This document shows positions 12,101 to 24,100 of a DNA stretch of 48,897 nt, in pieces. The translations under genes and the position numbers were made by a program. The stretch is taken from positions 164,128 through 213,024 of the forward strand of contig NW_019091413.1 of NCBI RefSeq assembly GCF_001949145.1, given 5' to 3'. The notes beneath the pieces are model-generated. The model did no database searches and was not told the DNA's origin. It saw nothing but the letters and a program-made list of their open reading frames with translations. This stretch comes from Acanthaster planci (lineage: Eukaryota; Echinodermata; Asteroidea; Valvatida; Acanthasteridae). Position 1 is the first letter of the stretch. Every line of letters starts with the position of its first letter.

Positions 12101-15100
12101 ATTGGATACAGTGTATAGCTAGAGGTAACTCACGAAGTAGGGTTCTCATAGTCTCGGTGAAGAGGCAATAATTAATACGCCAGGAAAGAACTCATTGTAA
12201 AACTTAATTAGGTTAGTAAGAGGTAATAGGCAATTGAGTTTGTAGCATTTTGCCATGCAGACAACTTCCGAAGGACACTGCCGAAGGATGTTGGTAAAGT
12301 ATGCCACCCTAGCGATATGCATCACGATAAGATGGCTGGGAATGAAGTCTGTGATGGTTAGCCATTCGGGATAGGTGAGCCTAATGGCCGAGGAAGCCCG
12401 ACTAGCCAGAGGTGAAGCGTATCAGGGTAATGGCAGAAGGAGAATCATAGTACATGTATCTCTCAGGTTTGAGTCCTGAACAGAAATTATTATGAGGATT
12501 AAGGACCAGACAGCAAGGCTTGTAATTAGGAGAGCAAGAGTACTCTATGACATTAAAGAGAAAGTTGTCTTGTCAGAGAGGTGAGGATGAACAGTAGTTT
12601 ATGGCGTGGATGAGGACACCGTGGTATTACTACTCAGTGAAACCATGTGTACTGGATACCATCAGCAGACCACAATCCAGGAATGAAGTAGTTACTGGAA
12701 GTAGAAAGGCCGACTTCACCAATATGTGAGGTGATGAGGCCTCTACAAAGGACTCCTTGAAGGTTCAGTGTGGAAAGAACTTGGCCAAAAGAACTCCTTG
12801 GGGGCATAGCGATTGTGGGGTGGCCCGAAGCAGCTGTGTAGAGGAGACCCAGAGTGTCGCCAATTAAGAGGGTGGGAATTAGAGCATGAAAGCTCAAGCA
12901 AAAATCAGTCCAAAGCCCCCATTAAAAGGAGGTCACTGTAGCCCCTGTTGAGCTTCTGATGATTAGCATGAAAGGCAGGCATGTCAAGTAGAACTATGAA
13001 GGTGATCATGGTAACAATAGCTTTCGCACTCCCAAGCACGAGGAAAATAGTTGCCAACCAGAGGACCGATACGGGGCAGGTCTCGCTGATACTGCATAGG
13101 AGGGGCATTCCCCAAGAAAAGGTGTGTGGTAAACGTGGATCGGGTTGTACACTCGTACATACGAAGAACCTGTGGGAAAAAAAGACCAGGAGGAAGGGTA
13201 ATATTGTGGTCAATGAAAACCCATATGATCTTGTCTCTCAACCAGAACAGAGCAGGAAACTAAGCTGGCCTACCAGCTAACTGCGTGGCTGGAATCAGAC
13301 GGTTGTATGACCACATACTCTGCCCATTTCTGCTGGTAACATTTATCGTAGATGGAGTTAATGGGGAAAACTGTCAAATTGTTGTAAATTTCCATTTGTA
13401 AGTCTTGTAAGATGACTAAGATCATCCTGACACAAAGAGAATACTTTCCAATTTTCAGACGGCAAGCTTGAGCAAATTTCACACAGATTTTCTCGGAACA
13501 CAGGCAACATCGGCAACAGCTGGAGTGAATATCAAAGTCAAAGGGAGATAAAGATCCACCATACAATCTAAATTTAGACTCCCTAAATGTTCTTCTCTTC
13601 ATTTTTAGGATCTGACATAATGGTAAAGCGGATGTACCTGTATGTATGTATAAGACAAACGTGAAACTCAAATACACATGCGCCAGAAAAAGGGGCGAGT
13701 TACCTATGGAATTCTGGTTTGCTCAGTCATGGGGCGTGCAATGAGTGTGGGGTGATGTCATGGTCTGTGTTTTTTCAGCGGAAGTGCTTTCACATACATA
13801 CTGGAAATGCATTTGTAGGTATTGGGGGCGAGATATTTTCTGTAATAGAAACCAAGTTTAATCTCTTAATTCCTAGGAACTCAAAATATTGGTCTATAGA
13901 ACTGCTTTGTGACCTACCACTGGACTATAAAAGTAAAGGATCAGCAAACCACAAAGAACCTGACTTTGATGAATAGTTTGTTGGCCACATTTGACACCGA
14001 GGCAGACACAACATAAGCTCATTCCTAGGAGTAAATGTACAGACTGGAATTGACAGCCATTATTTACAAGGTCTACTATGTCAGTGAAGCTGTCAAATTC
14101 ATAGTTCTAAAAATAACATTGTAATATATTTAGACTTATTAAATAAATTTAACATCATTATACAAGTCTGAAATTGTTTGCCTGCTTAAGTTTTCCTAAA
14201 CTTTTAACCCAGGGATATTACACAACCACTTAACAGTGTCTCACTTCCTAGTTTAAGATAATAAAATGAGGTGGCTTGTACACTGGACAGTTTTGCAAAA
14301 TATAATATAAATGGTCCGCAGTGATCAACAAATGACTTACTCATGATGTCGACAGAGTCCTCAGGAAACTGTATCTGCTCCACAGTGAGCCCATGCTCCT
14401 TGAGTTGCTTAGGGATCAGGTGGCGTGTTGCAATATGAAGCTTCTCCTCTTGAGTGTAGCCAGGAACATTAATCATTTCCATTCGATCCTTCAGAGCTGG
14501 TGGGATGTCAGCTGTGCTGTTAGCAGTTGCTATGAAGAGAACTTGTGAAAGGTCAAAGGGTACATTCAGATAACTGATGATATCTGGTTTAGGAATAACG
14601 TTAACAATTTTGATCAAAGGAGTAAACAGAAAACCAATACTTCAATAAAACACTAAGTTTTAAGTCTGTGGTAGCACCATGTGAAAAATATTTCCTGTGG
14701 AGATGACAGGAGGAAAGGGGAAAAATTTTCTAAGAAAAAATTGAAAATAAAAAACATGAGGGAAAAAGTGAAAGAAACGAATTTTAAAAATTATATATGA
14801 AATGGGGTGAAAAGCACCACTGTGCTTAAAAAACACACAAAATTGACCTTCTTCTGCTAATATCTGCTTATTTTTCACCACATGAGTGCTTGCCTCCTTC
14901 CCCCTGGATATCCCTCTCCCCCCGTTATTCCCCCAATCAAAGAAATCAAAATCATAGTGATGCTCATGGAAATAAATTTCAGTTTTAAACACATCTTTAT
15001 TTCTCTTTCTTTCTTTTTGGGGATCCATCTCTCTTCTGTTTCTTTTCAAAATTGGGAGAAAGGCAAAAGTAAGAGGGAAGAACTACGTGTACTAAGAGGG

Positions 15101-18100
15101 GAGAAATACATGTATTCCTTTCTCCTTTCAAAAGGTGAGGGAAACCCCTTAGTCCAACTCTGTTGTTAATGGCTGACAGTGATTTCTTGCCTAAAGCATA
15201 ATATAAATGTAGGGCCTTGGGTTAAATGGACTTGACAGACTGCATTGTACAGTGTACAACACTCCTCCTTAAAAAGCTATACTTGTGGGTATTTCCTTTG
15301 TTCTCGTGTACAAAACTCCCACACAGCACGCAAAAAATTTCAAATCTTTCTAATTTGAACCAAATTTACTTTCCTAGCTGGGTTGAACTTTCGACCGTAT
15401 GTCCCTTATATAAAACATTTCAATTTGCGACGGATTTTTACCCATCAAAAATTTCCCCTTTTTGAGTTATTTCTAAATATGAGCAGATACAGGAAAACAG
15501 TTCACCATACCACAGTTTGGGGGAATAGATAAGTGTTGAATAACAGTTCTTTTGGGGACAAATTTGTTTTATTTAGGCAGTTTTTGTAAGTCCTAAATTT
15601 CCAATCAAAAGACACCATCCTCTCAACACAGGGCCAACTAGGGCAATTTTTTACTTGATTTGCATCAATTTGTTCTTGAAGCAGAAAATATCAGATAGTC
15701 TCAGCAATACTATAAAATACATTAAATAAATATTCAGCACGGGATATGAACGAATATCTGCGTGTCAAATAAAAGCTGATACACTGAGTTCTTTCACTCC
15801 ACGAGAACATAATTTGAATATTCCATACTTAACACACTGTTACCATACCTTGTGATTCAAGGCAAGCTTTTGCTTAGTTACATAAGAGATACCTTGCATC
15901 ATTTTACTGTTTTCAATGGATAAGAAGGGTTAAAAAAACAAGGCCATTCCAGAGGTGGCAGTCGCTATGCAACAGCTTTCTCCGAATCATGAGGTATAGC
16001 AACAGTGTATTTAGTCTGGGGAATTCAAATTATGTTGATGTGCAATCAGATACCTCAGTAAACCAGATTTCATTAAAACTTAACTTATTTAAGTTTATTG
16101 TTTTGCCTGCAGAAATATTCATAAAACCTATAAAAGGGATGCACAGATCACTTTCATTCTTCAATGTGATGTCAAAAGATAATTTGTTAAGCCTAATTGC
16201 TTTTCATCAATGTCCACAAGGAAACTAGAGCTCATCCGTCTGTTTGCCAACAGAGCAGAGGGCTTTTTCGCATTCCTTTGTTAATTTGAACAACCAATTT
16301 AGTGCACAAACTTGATGGCATAAATATCTCATCATGACCATTTGGGTCCAAGGTTTCAACCCAACATGCTTTAAAGGGTGCATGTACAATGTAATCTGAC
16401 TCCTTATCTGGGGATTTCATCATAACATCAGGTAAATTTTCCTGTAGAACACTTCCTATCCTTGTTATTTGCGAAATTTCAAATCAATGGGATATGTACT
16501 TCAATAGATATAGAGTTTTAAATAGTGCACCTTCAATGTCATGTGACATGATCATCTGACGACGTCATTATCATCACAATTTTGTCTTAACACTTCCCTT
16601 CCCAAGTACCTGCCAAGTTTCAACCAATCCAACATGCACTTCAAGAGATAGAGTACTTTAGGGGGTGCATTTTTAATGCCACCTGACTCGTCTGCTGATG
16701 ACATTGCCATCACATGAAATTAATCCCTGTTTATAAACCTTCCCTTCCCAATGATCTGCAAGGTTTCAATCCAATCAGACATGTACAATACAAAATACAA
16801 TACATTATTGTTATTGCAGAAAGAGCACAGATTAGAAATTCTAAACATTTGTCTCTTTTGGCTTTCCACGTAATGCGATCTGCTCTTAGCATCATGTGCT
16901 TGGAAATTTGCCAACTCCTGAGTATATTCCGTATGCACTGTGTGCTGCCTATGTTACAGGCAGATATTGCGCATCCACACACAGCGTAGCTAATGCACAG
17001 TATGTGAATGGGATTTTCAATTGTGCAATCTATATTGTAAGGGGGTTTTTGTAGTACACCACTTATGTGCTTCATGCAGTTGACTTCAATGTTTTAGCCA
17101 TCATCTAATGAACAATTCACGTTTCAATCTGTCATGGTTGATTTTTTACCAAATTTTGAAGGAAAAAAGGACTAACTTGCAGCATGATGATGTCATCGGC
17201 CCCAAACCTCACACATGTGGTAACTGGGTAAAGATCATCATTTACATCAATTTTCAGGAAATTCGGACAAACTCCTCCACAGACATCTATTCAAAATTCA
17301 TTTTTAAGAATTTTTCACCTGTTGCTAGAGGGTGCTCAACAATTACGTGACATCATCAGTAGATGATTTGAAAAATACTATACCCCAACACCATTGAAAA
17401 CAAGTTGATACGTATTACAACTTTTAAACAATAAGCCCACTTCCGGTTTCGACTGGAAGGAAGGGTCACGTGATTTGACCCACACGAGATGAATTGAAGA
17501 ACAAATTTTACTCTGCCACTTGCTGCAAACAGAATGTTGTGGGAGGCCACGATTGATTATATATGGATATTTAAAAATTTAACGTAATATTTAATTATTC
17601 AAAATTTCATAATAAATCACTTGATGACGTCATCATGACATCATTCTTGTAGGACCATAAATGCATACAGGTTGTTCATTGACGTAAGTTTGATGAACAT
17701 TCAAAGTTGCTAAGGGGCTAAAGTTGTTGGTTGAAAAAACGTGCACAAAACAAATGGGCTTTTGAGCGGAAGAAAAAGAAGAGGAAGAAACTAGAGCTCA
17801 TCTGTCTGTTGGCCAACATAACAGAGGGCTTTTTCGCATTACTTTGTTAATTTCAACAACCAATCTACTGCACAAACCTGATAATTATTTCATCATGACC
17901 ATTTAGGTCCAAGGCATACACTACAGGAAATAACTTGTTTTATGTAAAATTCAATTTCACTCATTTGATGTCATCATCAATCAGGTAAAATTTCGTCTAG
18001 AACAATTCCTTTCCTTGATATCTGCAAAGTTTGAAATCGATAGGATGTGTACTCCAGGAGAAATAAAGCCTTTAACAGTGCACCTTTAATGTCAAGTGAC

Positions 18101-21100
18101 TCATTTGCTGATGATATTGTCATCACCTAATGTTAATCTACGTTTAGAAACCTTCTCTCCTAACCACCCGCAAGGTTTCAACCAAATCAGACATATACAA
18201 TACAAAAAAAATACAAAACATGACTGTTATCGCAGAAAAAGCACAGATTACAGATTTTAAACATTTGTCTCTTTTGGCGTTCCATAAAATGCGATCTGCT
18301 CTCTGCCTCACATGCTTGGCATTTTGCCAGGTCCTGAGTATATGCCCCACCCACTGTGTGCTGCCTGCCACATGTTACAGGCAGATATTGCGCATCCACA
18401 CACACAGCAGCCAATGCACAGTATGCAAAGGGGATTTTCGAGTTCACAAATATTGTAAGGGGGTTTTTGTCGTTGGCGTTTCATCTGTGTGAAGAAGTTC
18501 ACCACTTATGCACTTCTTGCAGATGAATTCAATGTTTTAGCTATAATATAATGAACAATTCACACTTAAATCTGTTACGGTTAATTTTTTTACCAAATTT
18601 TGAAGAATAAAAGAACTTTTTATCATAACTTCCGATCTGAGGATGTCATCGGCCCCAAATTTCACACGTGTTGACTTGGGTGAAGATGATCATAAACGTC
18701 AATTTTCAGGCTAATTAGACAAACTTCGCCACAGACATCTACTTAACATTCATTTTTCTGAATTTTCAACCTGTCGCTAGAGGGCGCTCAATAATTACAT
18801 GACGTCATCAGTACATGGTTTGAAGAATACTATACCCCCACCAACTAACACCATTGAAGGCAAGTTGATACCTATTACCCCAGGGAAGGGCCACGTGATT
18901 TGACCCAAACGAGATGAATTGAAGAACAAATTTTACCTTGGCACTTGCCACAAATAAAATGTTGCGGGAAGCCACGGTTGAATTAAAATTGATTTTAAAA
19001 TAATTAACGTAATTCAAATTTTCATAATAAATCACTTGATGAGGACATCATTGTGACGTAATTATTTGAGTATTGTCTTTACTTCAAGGTTTTTCCTTTG
19101 TGTAACTTTGACGACATTTGAATATTGGTGAACAACCAAAATGTTGCCTTGAATACGTGTATGAAGTCAAGGGGCTGAAATAAATATTGAAAAACAATAA
19201 TAAATCACTTGATGACATCAAAAAGACGTCATTGTTCCAAGACCATCATAGTGCATAAGGATCCTTCATTGATACAAGTTTGATGAAGATCCAAAGTTGC
19301 AAATGCACTCAAGTCGTGTACAGAATAAACGTGTACAAAACAAATGGCCTTTTGAGCAGAAGAAGAAAAAGGAATAAAAATTAGAGCTTATCTGTCTGTT
19401 GCCAACAGAACAGATGGCTTTTTCGCCTTTTGAAATTTGACCAATGAAGCTGTAGCATAAACTTTTTGGCAAAACGATTTGATCATGCCGAGAAAGGTTC
19501 AAGTTTGGAACCCAGTCATACATGCACTTCAAGAGACATATTACCTGGGAGAGTGCCCCCTTAGTGTCAAGTGACATGATTATCTGATGACATCATCATC
19601 ACATAAGGTCAATTTCGTCTATAACACTTCCCTTTCAAAACACCTGCCAAGTTTCAACCAAATGGGACATGTACTTCAGGAGATATAGTACTTTAAGGGA
19701 TGCACATTTAATATTATGTGATTTATCACTTAATGACGTCTTCATCAGATGAGGTCAACGTTTGCCTGAAGCACTTCCTTTTCAAGATATCTGCCAGGTT
19801 TGAACCCAATTGGACATATACTTCAGGAGAAATAGTACTTTAAAGTATACACCTTTAATGTCACATGATTTTTCACTTAATGAGGTCATCTTCACATGAG
19901 GTAAATATTCGTCTAAATCAGTTCCTTTTCAAGATATCAACCTAATTGCATATATACTTCAGGAGATATAGCATATTAAATTGTGCCCCTTGAATGTCAC
20001 GTGAGTTCTCACCTGATGACATCATCATCACATCAGGACAATATTCATGTAAATCACCTCCGTTTTTATATATCTGCAGGGTTTGAATGCAATTGGACAT
20101 ATATTTCAGGAGATTCAGCATTTTAAAAAGTGCCCCTTTAATGTCACGTGACTTATTGTTTGATGACGTCATCACTAAATGAGCTGAATATTTGACTAAA
20201 GTACTTCGTTTCTAAGATATAAGCAAGGTTTCAGCCCAGCACTAATACCGACAGACTAATTCCAAGGAAAAAACTTAATACCTATTACGAATTTTTAACA
20301 ATAAGCCTACTTCCGGTCCCACACTAGATGAATTGAAGGCCCAATGTATACTTTGGCAAAAAAAGGTTGCGGGAAGCCACAGTTGATTTTAAATGGATTT
20401 TTAAATTTTAACGGAATATTTAAATATCTACAATTTAATAATAAAATCACTTGATGACGTCATCATGACATAATTATTTTAGTATCATCTCTGCCCCAAG
20501 GTTTTCCTTAGTGTAACTTTGATGACAAATGAAGATACCTAAGTAACCAAAATGATGCCTCAAATACGTGTACAAAGTCAATGGGCTGAAGTAAATTTTG
20601 AAAAATCAATACTAATTCACATGATGATGTCATCATGACATCATTGTTCAATGCACATCTTTAAACTAAGGTCCTTTAATGATATAAATTTGATGAAGAT
20701 CCAAAGCTGCAAAAGGACCAAAGTCGATGGTGGAAGAAACGTGCCAAGGAAGAAGAAAAAACACAACAAAAAGAATGCCTTAAAATTGCGAAAAAGCAAA
20801 AAAAAAACAAAAACAAAAGTCTTTTTTGCAAAATTGCAAACAAGCCAAAAAAGAGACTGATTAGACTGCCTTTTGCAAAATGAAAAACAGCCAAAAAGGA
20901 AGAAAAAGAAAAAAACAGAACAGAATTAATGCTTTTTTGCAAAATTATGAAAAAGCCAAAAAGGTCAAGAAATAACAATGCTGACTAGCATGTACAGCTT
21001 AGCAATCGTACATCTGGGTAAATCTGGTGCATCTCGGGCATGGCTCCAGTGTTTACTTAAAATTTTCAATCTGTTAAAACACTTAACCTGTTGTAAATAT

Positions 21101-24100
21101 ACTCTTTGAACCATGATCAGCACAACAATGCAAAGTATGAACTTGAAACTGTTTACACAAAGGAATTATGAAAAGGAAAATTTCTTTTTACAATAACCTA
21201 TGCATAAATCAACTTAAGAGGGTACAACAGATATGTGTCACCTGATTACCCTGCATCAGAAACAAATACAAAAACTCTAGTTTCAAGCCATTTATTCAAG
21301 GATACTGGTCTGTGAAGGCATTATTCTGTTCAGGGTCCAAAACCTCTAGCAATGCTGCAGCAGGATCTCCCTGCATACTCCTCCCCTGAAAAGGTTACAA
21401 GAGTAAATTAGTGGTAATGACGGGATGTACAATGACCATGCACAAGTGCAGCCACTTAACAGGGACTGTCTGTACATGTCACACAATAAACCCCAAAGGC
21501 CTCATATTATTTCACTGAAAGTTGAGTGATTTTCCAAAGTACATTTTATTTGAAGACCATGGTCAAATGAAGGTTTACATCACAGATCAGTTAATGCACA
21601 TATTTTTATATATGAAATTGCTCAGCAATGATTATATCACAAACACTGGAACAATGCTAAAACAAACACGAAAGGGTCAAAAACAATATATCTGGTATAG
21701 CTGCCATTCGTTATAGCAATTTTCAGTCACCAATGCACCTGTTCTGAACCCTGACCCATTTAAATGTAGACGCGCAAGTGGTCTGTCCCACAAATGTTTC
21801 AGTATGAGGATTTGGGGCCAACAGTCACACACACAAAAAGAATGTTAATAAAAATAAAAACAATGAAATTTCTGCATTTTATTTTTATGCTCATCTTCTT
21901 TCATGTTTCAACTTTCTGGAAGAACTCATTAGAAATGGAATTGCACAATGAATTCAAGTTTTCCCAAAGTCATCGCTTAGAAATTGCACGCAAAATGCCA
22001 TAAGGTTACACTGGTTTCTGCTGATAATGGCACTTTGATAAATGGGTTGCACAAGGAACCATGCTAAATAGCAGTGGAGGTTCACACTTGTCTAAAGCTG
22101 ACAACTGTATGTCAGGCTGGCATTTTTTAAAACAATCATATAAATCAAAGATAAACAAAGGCAAGGGTCTGTCTATTTAATTTTTGTTTTGGTGATTTTT
22201 TGGGTCAAATATCCTGCCTATGATACAAAGTTTTCCACTCCAGAGTCATCAGTGTTGTATACACATGCTTGGCAGCTGGTCTAAATGGCTGCCTGAGTAC
22301 CAATGCATATGCAATGTAGGCTACTCACAAATAGTACAGACAGCATCATGTGCTGGCCATTGCTTCATCGTGAGCACCATTTTCCTCAACTTTCAAGTTA
22401 TTATCATCAGTCCTAAATATGTTCCTTTTACTCCAAAGCAAATTTTCAACATTCGGAAACAGTACAGAGAAAATTTGGAAGCCAGATTTTTTTTTTTGAT
22501 ATACCTACATGTTTGGTAAGGCAGTGTTTGTTACAGAGAGATGGTGCACTGTGCAAATGCAACGGTCACAAAGTGCCATTCCAAGTCCATTCCAGTTCAT
22601 CACAGATCCCTGTAAGTCCATCACAAGTCAGCCTTAAGCCAATTCAAAAGCTATTCAAATGAACTGTAATAAAAGCATTCTTTTGTCATTGTTCACCATG
22701 TTACTTATGACTTGCCTTGTAAAGGGACTTGTAACTGGACTTGTGAAGGGACTTGTGAAAAGACTTGAGATGGACTCGAACACATCAATGGTGCATGGTA
22801 TAAATGATGTACATGTATACTCCACATTTCAACAGTTGTACAAAATAACATACTTTTCACATGAAAAGTACAGTATGCAGTGTGGCGAAATGGAGATCAA
22901 CTGCTGCAACAATACCTTGACTGAACCAAAATTCAAGTTCTAAAAGGCATTCAAGCTTTATTTTTCGACAAGATCAATCCTACTATCCTAAAAAGAAATG
23001 AAATTTTTGGCCTGTAGATCTTCATCCAACAGTTGTGGAATGCATTCTATAAGTTCTTGAGTATAAGTAACATACTGTAGTTACCAGTTTGTCAATCTCA
23101 TCTAGAAGGAAGACAGGGTTATTGGTTCCAACAAGCTTCAATCCGTGAATAATACGTCCCGGCATGGCACCAATGTAGGTACGACGATGACCTCGAATGT
23201 CAGACTGGTCACAACATCCTCCAAGAGATATCCTTCAAAACCATCAGTTACAACCAATTATAAAGCTATTTGGTTTTTCTTTTAATACTCTCTATGATTT
23301 TTTAAATCACAAAACAAATTGCTACATAAAATTTTAGGAACAATTAAATGACATCAAAACTTTCCACATAGCAACTATCAAATGAAAATATAATGCTGAA
23401 GGCTATGAAAGCCTTTAAAATCAGGGCTACCTGTGAAAAGTACGTCCCAATGTGTGAGAAATAGAGCGACCGACGCTAGTTTTGCCAACTCCAGGTGGAC
23501 CAACGAAGCACAAAATTGGACCTTTTAAACTATTCTTCAGTTGTCGAACAGCCAGGTATTCAACTACACGTTTCTTTAGTTTGTCCAGTCCATAATGATC
23601 AACATCCAAATCCCGCCTGAAGAGGAAACAGACAATAATCTCTGATCATGATGAAACAAGAGCAGAGCTCTGAAAGCATGTATTAGGGACTTACTACGTA
23701 CAGTCGTGCCCAAAAGTTTACTTACACCCTAGGCGTCATCCCCAAATTGACTACCTGTTCAAAGACGCAGACATTCTGCAGATTCTGCATGAGCACGCTC
23801 ACCTGTGCCAAACAAAAGAGCCCTTGACAACCCGGCCAGTCCATGTACAGTACACAATATGTAAGGTTCATGTTAATTAGCAATTCATGAATACAGCCGA
23901 GATTCCACAGATTATCCGCCAGCCACGTTACAGGAGTATCAGTAATTTGAATACGAATGAAGAGTTGCGGATGCCCACCATCTGGCAGTAGCTTTTAACA
24001 CCGCAAGTGAAGTGTTAACCCCTTGACGACGGGAATTTTTTTCTGAAAGCCGACTCCGAGAATTCCAGCCTCGCTTGCCAACGAAGGCCACCCTGCCAAA

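Noticed and set aside
13719-13976. Frame with FVGIGGE as an alternative LONP2 exon
   Set aside because: It is on the opposite strand to LONP2, and the shared core occurs in both orientations, as expected for a dispersed repeat.
18187-18492. Similar open frames in copies A, B and the 900-region as a conserved protein
   Set aside because: The similarity is at the DNA level in both strands, frames shift between copies and no copy keeps a long frame, so it reflects a repeated non-coding element.
16221-20765. Tandem repeat as a CRISPR array
   Set aside because: The units are about 1.57 kb and 150 bp, imperfect, and without short direct repeats separated by unique spacers; the context is an animal intron.
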